DNA from: an uncultured Brevinema sp.
GTDB lineage: Bacteria > Spirochaetota > Brevinematia > Brevinematales > Brevinemataceae
Direction of reading: 5' to 3'
Assembly: GCA_947040475.1 (NCBI GenBank)
Contig: CAMRBT010000007.1
Span: 1-18,999, forward strand
Length of the DNA: 18,999 bases
Below the pieces are notes generated by a model. It worked only from the letters and a program-made list of their open reading frames with translations, was not told the origin of the DNA and made no database searches. This document shows, piece after piece, positions 6,723-13,158 of the stretch. Position numbers and translations under genes: made by a program. Position 1 is the first letter of the stretch, and each line of letters begins with the position of its first letter.

Positions 6723-8888
6723 TTAAAACAAGATAGCTGTTTGATAATAAATAAAAGAACAAATAAAAGGTAGGATTAGATACATCAAAATAGTAATGAA
6801 AAAATATTTATTACCTAACTCTTGTCTTAATGCTCCTGTTGCGGCTACACAAGGTAAGGTTAATAAGATAAAAATCATAAAAGAATATGCTTTTTTAGAT
6901 GCATGTTCATCAGTCCATATTTGTTGTAATCGGCTTACAATACCGACGCCAGCTTCTTCTTCTAATTCTGAAATATCAGGGGTGCTAAATTGTTCTGCAA
7001 AATTCCAAGTGAGCATTCCTATTAGAGATGTTTTGGCAGTCTCTAAAAACATAGAGCTTATCTCCATGATCTCACCTGAAATAGTTAGAGGAGCACTCTC
7101 TTCTAAAGACACATCACCGCTCTCTTCTTTTAACACTTGTCCAAAAAATCCTACAACGGCTTCTTTTGCAACTAAAGATGGAATGATAGAAACGACAGGT
7201 TCCCATCTGTCTCCAAATCCTAAAGGCACAAAAATAGGTTGTATGGTTCTACCTGCTTGTGCTAGGTAGGATTTGCTGATATCTCCATTAGCTGGGAAAT
7301 AAGAAAATGCCCAAATAAGCATAAGCATCCCTAAAATCAATCCACCAGCTTTTTTAATATAGGAAGAAGCATGCAGAGATGCTTTTCTGATAACAATACC
7401 AAAATTTGGAAGACGATATTTAGGTATTACCATTATAAAACAAGAATTTTTAGAATGAAAATCTGGTAATTTGGAGATAAAAAACGCCAAAGTAATAGCA
7501 AGAAAAATTCCTAAAAGATATAAACTTAGTAAGATTAATCCACCATTACTAGGAAAAAAAGCAGAAATAAAAAGTGCATACACAGGAAGTCTAGCACCAC
7601 AAGAAATTAAGGAAGATACCATTAAGGTTAGACGTCGAATTTCTGGTGTTTCTAATACTCTAGTCCCGTAAATTGCAGGGACTGTACAGCCAAACCCTAA
7701 TAACATTGGGAAAAATGATTTTCCAGATAATCCAATTTTTGAGAAGGGATATTCTAATAAAATAGCGATACGTGCAAGATAACCACTTTCTTCTAGGACG
7801 GCTAAAAATATATAGAGAATAAAAATTAAGGGAACAAAAGTTAGAACACCACCAACACCACCAATCAATCCATCTACAATAAAAGAATGTAATTCAGGGA
7901 CGGTACCAGCTAACAAAATATTTGCATAAGTAGTGATTTTTTGACCAATGAGCCAATCGATAAAATCAATAAAAGGATTTGCAGCATTAAAGACCATAGT
8001 AAATAAGACAGTCATAATAATACCAAAAAATAAATATCCTAAAATTGGATGTAGTAATACTTGATCTATATGTTTTAAGAAATCTATTTTTTCTTTTTGT
8101 CCTGATTTCATGGTGATAGGATTTTGATTAACAATTAGTTCTTTTTTTTGAATAATATCATCAAGATAATTTGGAATAGTAGATTGATTTTCTTCTATAA
8201 TAGTTTCTACTTCTTGATGATCAAGAGCAAAGCGATGAATGAGAAGAGGGTGTTGTATTAATAAATAAGTATAAATAATAGTAGGGGAGATCGCTTCGGG
8301 GATTCCTGCTAAAGGATATCGAATTTCTGCCTTTGGTAATAAAGAAGAGAGTCCTTGATATTCCTCTTGTTGTGTAACACGTAGAGGTGAAACCCATGAA
8401 TGATAATTTTCGGTAAGGCTAATCATTTGAACTAAGTCATCAAGACCTTCTTTGGTGTGTGCACTAGTGGGGATAATAGGAATGCCTAGAAGATCTTGCA
8501 ATTCAGTAATGTCAAGATCATAAGAATGCTTAAATTCATCACAAAAATTAAGGATACCTATCATAGGTACACCAAGCTCTAATAATTCTGCAGTAAGCAT
8601 AAGATTTTGATGGAGGTTATTCATATCAATTACATTAATGATGAGATCATAATTACTGGTAAATAATTCATTGATACTGATGTTCTCATCTTCAGAACAA
8701 GGTAATAAACTGTAAATACCAGGTAAATCCAAAAGATGGAATGATTCTTTATCTGTTTTTAAAATTCCTTCTTGGCGAGCAACGGTTACACCAGCCCAAT
8801 TTCCAATATTATAAGATGATCCAGATAAGCTATTTAGAATAGCTGTTTTTCCAACATTAGGATTTCCCACGAGTAAAATATTTTTCAT
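6723..8888 (-). CDS. feoB: Ferrous iron transporter FeoB
   Basis: 721 residues. The N-terminal G domain has all GTPase motifs: G1 GNPNVGKT (8-15), G2 region WAGVTVARQEG, G3 DLPG (54-57), G4 NFCD (114-117) and G5 TSAHTKEGL (141-149). A helical linker follows. From about residue 270 come the multiple membrane segments with Gly/Pro-rich gate motifs (LGYLFFGIIMTVLF, GFGCTVPAIYGTRV, SCGARLPVYALFI) seen in FeoB. FeoB imports Fe(II) across the inner membrane; its G domain hydrolyses GTP and regulates transport. Length is within the family range of about 700-770. AGGAAA precedes the ATG. It lies 27 bases after feoA in the same unit. The C-terminus is hydrophobic and has no Cys-rich tail; that function may be supplied by the separate peptide at 9341-9511. 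Confidence 0.97.
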   Translation of the reverse strand: MKNILLVGNPNVGKTAILNSLSGSSYNIGNWAGVTVARQEGILKTDKESFHLLDLPGIYSLLPCSEDENISINELFTSNYDLIINVIDMNNLHQNLMLTAELLELGVPMIGILNFCDEFKHSYDLDITELQDLLGIPIIPTSAHTKEGLDDLVQMISLTENYHSWVSPLRVTQQEEYQGLSSLLPKAEIRYPLAGIPEAISPTIIYTYLLIQHPLLIHRFALDHQEVETIIEENQSTIPNYLDDIIQKKELIVNQNPITMKSGQKEKIDFLKHIDQVLLHPILGYLFFGIIMTVLFTMVFNAANPFIDFIDWLIGQKITTYANILLAGTVPELHSFIVDGLIGGVGGVLTFVPLIFILYIFLAVLEESGYLARIAILLEYPFSKIGLSGKSFFPMLLGFGCTVPAIYGTRVLETPEIRRLTLMVSSLISCGARLPVYALFISAFFPSNGGLILLSLYLLGIFLAITLAFFISKLPDFHSKNSCFIMVIPKYRLPNFGIVIRKASLHASSYIKKAGGLILGMLMLIWAFSYFPANGDISKSYLAQAGRTIQPIFVPLGFGDRWEPVVSIIPSLVAKEAVVGFFGQVLKEESGDVSLEESAPLTISGEIMEISSMFLETAKTSLIGMLTWNFAEQFSTPDISELEEEAGVGIVSRLQQIWTDEHASKKAYSFMIFILLTLPCVAATGALRQELGNKYFFITILMYLILPFICSFIYYQTAILF

Positions 8889-8915
8889 AATTGTTTCCTA
8901 TATTTATCTATATTA

Positions 8916-9167
8916 TTAGTTTTGAATTTCTATGGTGATGTTATGAGCATCTTTTTTACGAAGAGCAATTTTGGAGTCTTGTATATTAAAAATAATAGGG
9001 TCTGAAAAGATAGTGTTTTGAGCAATAGAAATAGGACAGCCTTTACAAACTCCTAATCTAGTGAGTTGGTATTGGATGTTTTTATCTAATTTATCAAAAT
9101 TATCTATGGTAGCAACACATTGTTGACATTCCTTGTTTAATAGTGATGATGCTGGATGTAAAGCCAT
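8916..9167 (-). CDS. feoA: FeoA-like ferrous iron transport accessory protein with two CxxC pairs
   Basis: 83 residues, ATG with GGGAG upstream. The FeoA SH3-like pattern is recognisable: YQLTRLGVCKGCPISI (matching LxxLGxxxGxxI), then DPIIFNIQDSKIALRKKDAHNITIEI (matching dPixixvxgxxiALRxxxAxxIxV). FeoA is a small cytoplasmic protein that helps FeoB. The unusual point is four Cys in two CxxC pairs, C14/C17 (CQQC) and C41/C44 (CKGC), which ordinary FeoA lacks and which could form a metal or Fe-S site. It is the first gene of the feoA-feoB unit and has a plausible promoter upstream. Confidence 0.88.
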   Translation of the reverse strand: MALHPASSLLNKECQQCVATIDNFDKLDKNIQYQLTRLGVCKGCPISIAQNTIFSDPIIFNIQDSKIALRKKDAHNITIEIQN

Positions 9168-9201
9168 GGTGATACTCTCCCTTTGAGTGTGTTTATTATT
9201 A

Positions 9202-9231
9202 AGTATATCAAATGTTAAAAGGCAGTTGCAA
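9202..9231 (-). promoter_or_regulatory. Candidate promoter for feoAB
   Basis: Read on the minus strand: TTGCAA (9226-9231), an 18-base spacer, then TATACT (9202-9207), 35 bases from the feoA start. Consensus match only. Confidence 0.5.
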
Positions 9232-9283
9232 CTTTTTACAAAAATAAAATAGAAATATTTTTATAATATTTTTTAAAATACTA

Positions 9284-9313
9284 TTGATATGACTCTTTTA
9301 AATATAATATACT
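9284..9313 (+). promoter_or_regulatory. Candidate promoter for the FeoB-associated peptide
   Basis: TTGATA at 9284-9289, an 18-base spacer, and TATACT at 9308-9313, which lies inside the palindrome at 9303-9321. A TATAAT at 9303-9308 is closer to consensus but only 13 bases from the -35. Confidence 0.45.
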
Positions 9314-9321
9314 ATATTATA
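9303..9321. promoter_or_regulatory. Perfect 19-base 9-1-9 palindrome in an iron-gene promoter (candidate operator)
   Basis: TATAATATACTATATTATA is a perfect inverted repeat of nine bases either side of a central C. It covers the likely -10 element and sits between the divergent feoA and FeoB-associated peptide genes. The 9-1-9 geometry is that of Fur and DtxR-family operators, but the bases match neither consensus closely, and an AT-only palindrome is easier to get by chance in such AT-rich DNA. Confidence 0.45.
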
Positions 9322-9340
9322 CTTATGACGGAGAAAAATT

Positions 9341-9511
9341 ATGAAAAGTTTTATTGTATTGATTATTATTAGCCCTATTATTTATATAGGTATGAAGAAT
9401 TTAGTTCTCGTATTGTTAGCAAAAAAAGGTATTTGTGGTTCTTGTACAAGATGTGGTCCAGACATAACAAAATCATGCAATTTACCAGATACAAAAAATA
9501 AAATGAAATAA
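9341..9511 (+). CDS. FeoB-associated Cys-rich membrane peptide
   Basis: 56 residues, ATG at 9341 with GGAG eight bases upstream. Residues about 3-27 are one hydrophobic membrane segment (FIVLIIISPIIYIGMKNLVL). Then a short basic stretch leads to a Cys cluster, CGSCTRCGPDITKSC (C32, C35, C38, C46), and a polar tail. This is the layout of the FeoB-associated Cys-rich membrane protein family (Pfam FeoB_associated), small single-pass proteins found beside feoB. Their role is not established; handling Fe(II) at the FeoB pore is a reasonable inference. It is divergent from feoA-feoB across a 173-base intergenic region that holds both promoters and the palindrome. Confidence 0.75.
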   Translation: MKSFIVLIIISPIIYIGMKNLVLVLLAKKGICGSCTRCGPDITKSCNLPDTKNKMK

Positions 9512-9599
9512 AAATCAAATATTATTTATGATTTTAAAGAATATTTCCGATAATTTATTGAGCTTAACAATTATTACTTGATAAATCAGAGGAGATATG

Positions 9600-9752
9600 A
9601 TGACTAAAGAAGTTGCTACCAATATTCAATCAACAAGGACTACAAGCACACCTGCTTATAGAACTAAAAAATTAGCTCATCTATTTCGTGCAATTTCTTT
9701 ATTTGCTATGCCTATCCGTTGTTCGGAATTGGGTTTACGTCGTCGTAAATAA
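9600..9752 (+). CDS. Small basic protein of unknown function
   Basis: 50 residues. AGAGGAG at 9588-9594 is well spaced for the ATG at 9600; another ATG directly before it (9597) would be too close. The N-terminal half is Thr/Ser-rich and polar. Then come RTKKLAHLF, a short hydrophobic stretch AISLFAMPI, one Cys (C41) and a very basic end LRRRK. I recognise no family. Support for it being real is the strong ribosome-binding site, the intact frame and the terminator 28 bases after the stop. It may be co-transcribed with the FeoB-associated peptide 88 bases upstream. Confidence 0.55.
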   Translation: MTKEVATNIQSTRTTSTPAYRTKKLAHLFRAISLFAMPIRCSELGLRRRK

Positions 9753-9780
9753 ATTGATATTAAACAGCTAATGACATATA

Positions 9781-9812
9781 AAAAAACCTCTTAAATTTTA
9801 AGAGGTTTTTTT
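9781..9812. terminator. Bidirectional rho-independent terminator
   Basis: The stem 9781-9793 / 9799-9811 (core CCTCTTA/TAAGAGG) closes a five-base loop, with an A-run on the left and a T-run on the right. It serves the small plus-strand genes ending at 9752 and the minus-strand HAD gene ending at 9842. Confidence 0.93.
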
Positions 9813-9841
9813 GCGTATGATGTTTATTGAGATAGAGATAC

Positions 9842-10483
9842 TTAAATAATATCTAAAATATCTTGAGGCTTATGAAATCTCAAAATATTCTCTTCTTTTT
9901 CAAATAAAGAACCTGAGCCCCAAACAGCTAAACCAAAATCAATATTACTATCTTTAGCACAAACTAAATCTGAATAGGCATCACCTATATAAATACATTC
10001 ATGAGCCTCATGTGATGACTGATCAAGATACTCTAAGAGTGGAGCAGGATGAGGTTTGTGGAAAGGGGTATCATCCGCTAAAATAATATGATTAAAATAG
10101 TCATGGATATTGAGATATTCTTGTTCTATATTGTAGATCTCTCTACTTTTGGAACTAACAATACCACAAGGGATAGATTGTTTTTTGAGGTCTTCTAATA
10201 ATCCAAGAATCCCTTGAAATAATTCTATAGGTTTTTGTGATTCGTCATAAACTGATTCTATCCAAGCATTCAAATAATCATCCATATCGTCTTCTGAAAT
10301 CCCAAAATCTTGTAAAATCAATCTACCTGGTCGTCCCATTTTGGGGATAATATCGTCTATTGTCAGCTCTGTTTTTTGAGCTTTAATTTGTAGGATATTT
10401 AATAATCCTAGAGCATTTCTTTTTTCACTATTAAGCAATGTTCCATCGAGATCAAAAATAATGCTAGAGTACTGTTTCTTCAT
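9842..10483 (-). CDS. HAD-family phosphatase (phosphoglycolate phosphatase-like)
   Basis: 213 residues from the ATG at 10483, which has AGAGG six bases upstream; an in-frame ATG at 10489 abuts the AGAGG and is less likely. HAD motifs: I FDLDGTLLNS (nucleophile and acid Asp), II IVSSKS, III Lys in FHKPHPAP, IV GDAYSDLVCA. A helical cap sits between motifs I and II (about residues 20-85), the subfamily I layout of Gph and PpaX. It probably hydrolyses a small phosphorylated metabolite; the substrate cannot be read from sequence. It overlaps the EamA gene end by 20 bases, so the two are translationally coupled, and it ends at the shared terminator. Confidence 0.88.
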   Translation of the reverse strand: MKKQYSSIIFDLDGTLLNSEKRNALGLLNILQIKAQKTELTIDDIIPKMGRPGRLILQDFGISEDDMDDYLNAWIESVYDESQKPIELFQGILGLLEDLKKQSIPCGIVSSKSREIYNIEQEYLNIHDYFNHIILADDTPFHKPHPAPLLEYLDQSSHEAHECIYIGDAYSDLVCAKDSNIDFGLAVWGSGSLFEKEENILRFHKPQDILDII

Positions 10484-11387
10484 AATCATCCTCTAATTTT
10501 GGATTTGTTAATTGACTTTTTTTGATTGCTTCCCATTCACAAAAAATGATACCACAGGAGATAAACAAAATCCCTAATATTTTGTAGAGACTTAGCGTTT
10601 CTCCTAAGGTTACTATTGCAAAGATAAAAGCCCACGCTGGCTCTAGAGAGATAATCAATCCCGCTTTGAGAGGGTCTTTGGTGAGATCTTGTCCTAATAA
10701 TTGTATTCCATAATTAATTAAAGAAGCAAAGATCCCTAAATATAAGATAGCTAAAATTGTTGTAGAATTCCAAGCAGTTGGAAAAATTTCAAATTTTAAT
10801 GCAAAAATCCAAGCTAATACAGAAACAAACATTGATTGTAAAAAGTGTAGTGTGACAGGAGATTCCCCCTTTTCTAAAAAGTGATTAGAAAATACGATAT
10901 GAAAGGTGAATCCTAAAGAACATAATAAGGTGATTAAAATACTAGGAGACCACGCAAAGGAAATGCCTTTTTGGAAGTTAAAAATAAAAACGCCTATCAT
11001 TGTACAAATAATAGCAAAAACATTATATTTGGTAATGGCTTTTTTAAAAAATATAGCCCCTAAAATTGGAATCGCTACAATGCTACTACTTGTTAAAAAG
11101 GCACTTATGCTAGCATCTAGGTTTTTGAGTCCTATTGTTTGGGTAGCAAAAGCGAATAACAACATACTGCCTAAAGCGAATCCATAAAGTAAAGTGTTCT
11201 TAGTGATTTTTATTTGTTTTCTAAAGAAAATGACTAGTAGAAAAATAAAAGAAAATCTAAAGGCAATTGTATAAAAGGGAGGGAAGCCTGCAGTGACAAG
11301 CATTTTTTGAGGGATAAAAGAAAATCCCCATAAAAAGGCAACCATATGTAATAATAAAGTCCCTAGAGTGTTTTTAGACATAGCCAT
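10464..11387 (-). CDS. EamA/DMT-family transporter
   Basis: 307 residues with about ten hydrophobic helices in two repeated halves, the drug/metabolite transporter EamA (formerly DUF6) layout. First half: FLWGFSFIPQK near the start, then ASISAFLTSSSIVAIPILGAIFFKK. Second half: GLIISLEPAWAFIFAIVTLGETLSLYKILGILFI, whose SLEPxxAxxxxxxxLGE pattern is the family signature. It is an inner-membrane exporter or importer of small metabolites; the substrate is unknown. The start is seven bases after the stop of the upstream gene. The C-terminal tail is charged (KLEDDYEE). Confidence 0.92.
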   Translation of the reverse strand: MAMSKNTLGTLLLHMVAFLWGFSFIPQKMLVTAGFPPFYTIAFRFSFIFLLVIFFRKQIKITKNTLLYGFALGSMLLFAFATQTIGLKNLDASISAFLTSSSIVAIPILGAIFFKKAITKYNVFAIICTMIGVFIFNFQKGISFAWSPSILITLLCSLGFTFHIVFSNHFLEKGESPVTLHFLQSMFVSVLAWIFALKFEIFPTAWNSTTILAILYLGIFASLINYGIQLLGQDLTKDPLKAGLIISLEPAWAFIFAIVTLGETLSLYKILGILFISCGIIFCEWEAIKKSQLTNPKLEDDYEETVL

Positions 11388-11393
11388 AAATGT

Positions 11394-11933
11394 TTATCCT
11401 CTTATTTTTATTAGAATTGGTTCAATGACATCAGCATACTCGTGTTCTTTGATGGCGTCCATTGTTTTTGATATGGAGTATTTGTTGTCTTCTAAGACTA
11501 CAAGTGTCTCAAAACAGAACATTGTTGTTGAGAAAAATTCCATAGGATTGTTTGGTGTAGAGGCATTATTCGGGAAAAATTTACGGCTCTCTTTATAATA
11601 GTATTCACCCAAAGACGCATAAATATCAAGCTCTTTTTTGAGATGTTCGTGGATATTGTTATCCAAAGCTATCATATCTTGTAAAGTATCCAAAGTGACA
11701 GTTAGTAAACTTTTAGATAAATTCGTTCTAATATCTGTTTGAGTAGCCATGATATCTTGCTCATTGCCGATAAAAGCCTCTAGTGCGAGATAAGACATAA
11801 TAGCAACATTAGAAATTTCCTGTTGTTCACTCTGACCAAAATTATCTGAGTCTAATTGTTGTTGAATAAAGATTGAATTATACAAAAAATAAGTAGCGTA
11901 AATTTGATTGTTTGCTGTGTGATGCTTTGACAT
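11394..11933 (-). CDS. Conserved-looking hypothetical protein, mostly helical
   Basis: 179 residues with AAGGAT ahead of the ATG. I recognise no family. The protein looks cytosolic and all-helical, with no signal peptide and no membrane segment; it is rich in Gln, Asn and Glu. One long central helical stretch (about residues 66-110) carries regularly spaced Leu/Ile. Aromatic clusters occur at YATYFLYNSIF, LGEYYY and FFSTTMFCF, with a single Cys in the last. The overall look recalls helical-bundle proteins, but no function can be assigned. It is the first gene of a three-gene unit with the EamA transporter and HAD phosphatase. Confidence 0.8.
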   Translation of the reverse strand: MSKHHTANNQIYATYFLYNSIFIQQQLDSDNFGQSEQQEISNVAIMSYLALEAFIGNEQDIMATQTDIRTNLSKSLLTVTLDTLQDMIALDNNIHEHLKKELDIYASLGEYYYKESRKFFPNNASTPNNPMEFFSTTMFCFETLVVLEDNKYSISKTMDAIKEHEYADVIEPILIKIRG

Positions 11934-12162
11934 AGGATATCCTTTTTTGAAATGATTATTGATTACAGTGTACTATATTTATAGGTAAAAAACAAGGGTA
12001 TACAGCCATAAGCAATAAATATTTTCTACAAAATATGAGCTAATAATTATTAATAATAGTATATTTTATATTTAAGAGAAAAATTAAAGAAATAAAGAGT
12101 TAGTAGCTGATTATTTGTTATATTTCTAATAAATAATTACACTCTAAAATATTGAAAATAAT

Positions 12163-12204
12163 AGAAGTAAATTTAATAAATAAATACTTCTATAAAGAAG
12201 TATT
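12163..12204. promoter_or_regulatory. Cluster of three AGAAGTA half-sites at the ATPase promoter
   Basis: AGAAGTA occurs at 12163-12169 and 12196-12202, 33 bases apart, with an inverted copy TACTTCT at 12185-12191. The last two form a perfect 8-base inverted repeat (12183-12190 / 12197-12204) around TATAAA, whose right arm runs into the -35 element. This is the arrangement expected of a repressor site; the binding protein is unknown. Confidence 0.5.
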
Positions 12205-12231
12205 GACTTTTTTTTGTTGTTGGAATATAAT
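12203..12231 (+). promoter_or_regulatory. Near-consensus sigma-70 promoter of the V/A-ATPase operon
   Basis: TTGACT at 12203-12208, a 17-base spacer and TATAAT at 12226-12231. Predicted transcription starts near 12238, giving a leader of about 64 bases before the subunit K ATG. Confidence 0.8.
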
Positions 12232-12267
12232 AAAAAATAAAGAATATTTAAAAAAAATTATATAAAC

Positions 12268-12287
12268 ACTATATATACATATATAGT
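12268..12287 (+). promoter_or_regulatory. Leader hairpin just before the subunit K ribosome-binding site
   Basis: ACTATATAT (12268-12276) and its exact complement ATATATAGT (12279-12287) are separated by two bases. The structure ends four bases before the GGAGG at 12292-12296. It is AT-only apart from one pair, so weak as RNA structure. Confidence 0.4.
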
Positions 12288-12301
12288 ATTTGGAGGAAAA
12301 T

Positions 12302-12748
12302 ATGTTTTTCATGTGGACATTATTTGCGGTAGTATGCCTAACTTGTTTGGTTGGTGCAGCGATTCATAAGACTAGAGAGTACACAGTAGTACCTAAAATT
12401 GTTGCTAAAAGTGTAATTGGTAGTTTTTCAGGCTTCTTTTTTATTATGTTAGCGGTTGCTGTCGCAGCTATTTTTAATGTGTCTCCTGTATTTGCTGCAG
12501 ATACTGCCGCTGCTCTTGGTTTACCTCCAGAGGCTTATGGATTGGGCTTCTTAGGTGCTGGGCTCTCTGTAGGTTTAGCTTGTATTGGTACAGGTATTGC
12601 AACAGGAATGTCAGCTTCAGCAGCTATCGGAGCTGTAAGTGAAGATCCAAAAATGCTTGGTACTAGTTTATTGTTTGTTGGACTTTCAGAAGGTATCGCT
12701 ATTTATGGTTTGATTATCGCTATTATGATTTTAGGAAGATTAGGGTAA
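12302..12748 (+). CDS. V/A-type ATPase subunit K (proteolipid rotor subunit)
   Basis: 148 residues from the ATG at 12302, which has GGAGG five bases upstream; a TTG at 12290 opens the frame but overlaps that site. The C-terminal half (about 80-147) is a classic c-type hairpin: the glycine-rich helix LGFLGAGLSVGLACIGTGIATG, the loop GAVSEDPK, then LLFVGLSEGIAIYGLIIAIMIL with the ion-carrying Glu130. The N-terminal half has a hydrophobic segment (1-21), a charged loop HKTREY, and a second segment (about 38-62) ending VSPVFAADT, which resembles a signal-peptidase site. Only one carboxylate-bearing hairpin is therefore evident. The Gln and Ser that mark Na+-binding F-type rings are not at the matching places, so H+ may be the coupling ion (weak inference). 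It is the first gene of the operon. Confidence 0.9.
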   Translation: MFFMWTLFAVVCLTCLVGAAIHKTREYTVVPKIVAKSVIGSFSGFFFIMLAVAVAAIFNVSPVFAADTAAALGLPPEAYGLGFLGAGLSVGLACIGTGIATGMSASAAIGAVSEDPKMLGTSLLFVGLSEGIAIYGLIIAIMILGRLG

Positions 12749-12762
12749 TACCTAATCTTTTT
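12736..12762 (+). terminator. Terminator-like hairpin across the subunit K stop codon (candidate attenuator)
   Basis: A perfect 9-base stem AAGATTAGG/CCTAATCTT (12736-12744 / 12751-12759) closes a six-base loop GTAATA that contains part of the stop codon. The sequence runs directly into T's (12758-12762). The short T-run suggests partial rather than full termination. The next gene, subunit F, starts at 12834 on the same strand. Confidence 0.65.
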
Positions 12763-12763
12763 A

Positions 12764-12819
12764 AAATAGGTCTATTTGAATAAATTTATTTGAATAGATC
12801 TATGTAGATAAACCTATTT
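12764..12819 (+). repeat. Second stem-loop in the K-F intergenic region
   Basis: Inner hairpin 12771-12783 pairs with 12786-12798 (TCTATT...AATAGA, two G-U pairs, tiny loop). Outer arms AAATAGGT (12764-12771) and ACCTATTT (12812-12819) are also complementary. It could be an RNA processing or stability element between K and F. Confidence 0.5.
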
Positions 12820-12833
12820 CTAAGGATTATATT

Positions 12834-13133
12834 ATGAAAGTGTTAGCAATAGTTGGTGAACAGGTTTCCCCTGCATTTAGTTTAGCTGGAATGGAGGTAG
12901 TATCTCCAATCGATCATCAAGAGTTAGTCGATGTGTTTGAGAATGCACTTCATCAAAAAGATTTAGCTCTTTTAGTGATATCAGCACGTTATGGTAAGGC
13001 ATTAAAAAAAGAAATCGAAGAAGTTCGTTTATCAAAAAATCCTACTATTATCCTTGAGATTAGCTCATCTAAGGGTGAGTTTCACGCAGGCGAAAGATTA
13101 ATGCAACACATAAAAAGAGCAATAGGTCAATAA
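12834..13133 (+). CDS. V/A-type ATPase subunit F
   Basis: 99 residues, AAGGA upstream of the ATG. The Rossmann-like pattern of subunit F is visible: MKVLAIVGEQVSPAFSLAGMEVV at the start (matching iGDxxtxxGFxLAGi), then LALLVISARYGKALKKEIEEV and the strand PTIILEISS. Subunit F is part of the central shaft with D and regulates ATP hydrolysis. It follows K after an 85-base gap containing the attenuator-like hairpin and precedes E by 25 bases. Confidence 0.88.
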   Translation: MKVLAIVGEQVSPAFSLAGMEVVSPIDHQELVDVFENALHQKDLALLVISARYGKALKKEIEEVRLSKNPTIILEISSSKGEFHAGERLMQHIKRAIGQ

Positions 13134-13158
13134 GAATAGTATTAATTGGGAGTTCTTT

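Larger units (their letters stand above)
11934..12301. other. Gene-free regulatory region upstream of the V/A-ATPase operon
   Basis: 368 bases, very AT-rich, between the divergent hypothetical gene and ATPase subunit K. No ORF of interest. The right third holds the operon promoter, three AGAAGTA half-sites and a leader hairpin (all listed separately). The left two-thirds (about 11950-12150) shows only AT-rich sequence; the promoter of the minus-strand unit should lie there but no convincing -35/-10 pair was found. Confidence 0.7.

Noticed and set aside
6796..7269. Plus-strand 157-residue ORF
   Set aside because: It lies wholly opposite feoB, whose motifs are intact, and its sequence has no coherent family pattern.
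12290..12301. TTG start giving four extra residues on subunit K
   Set aside because: It lies on the GGAGG ribosome-binding site of the ATG at 12302.
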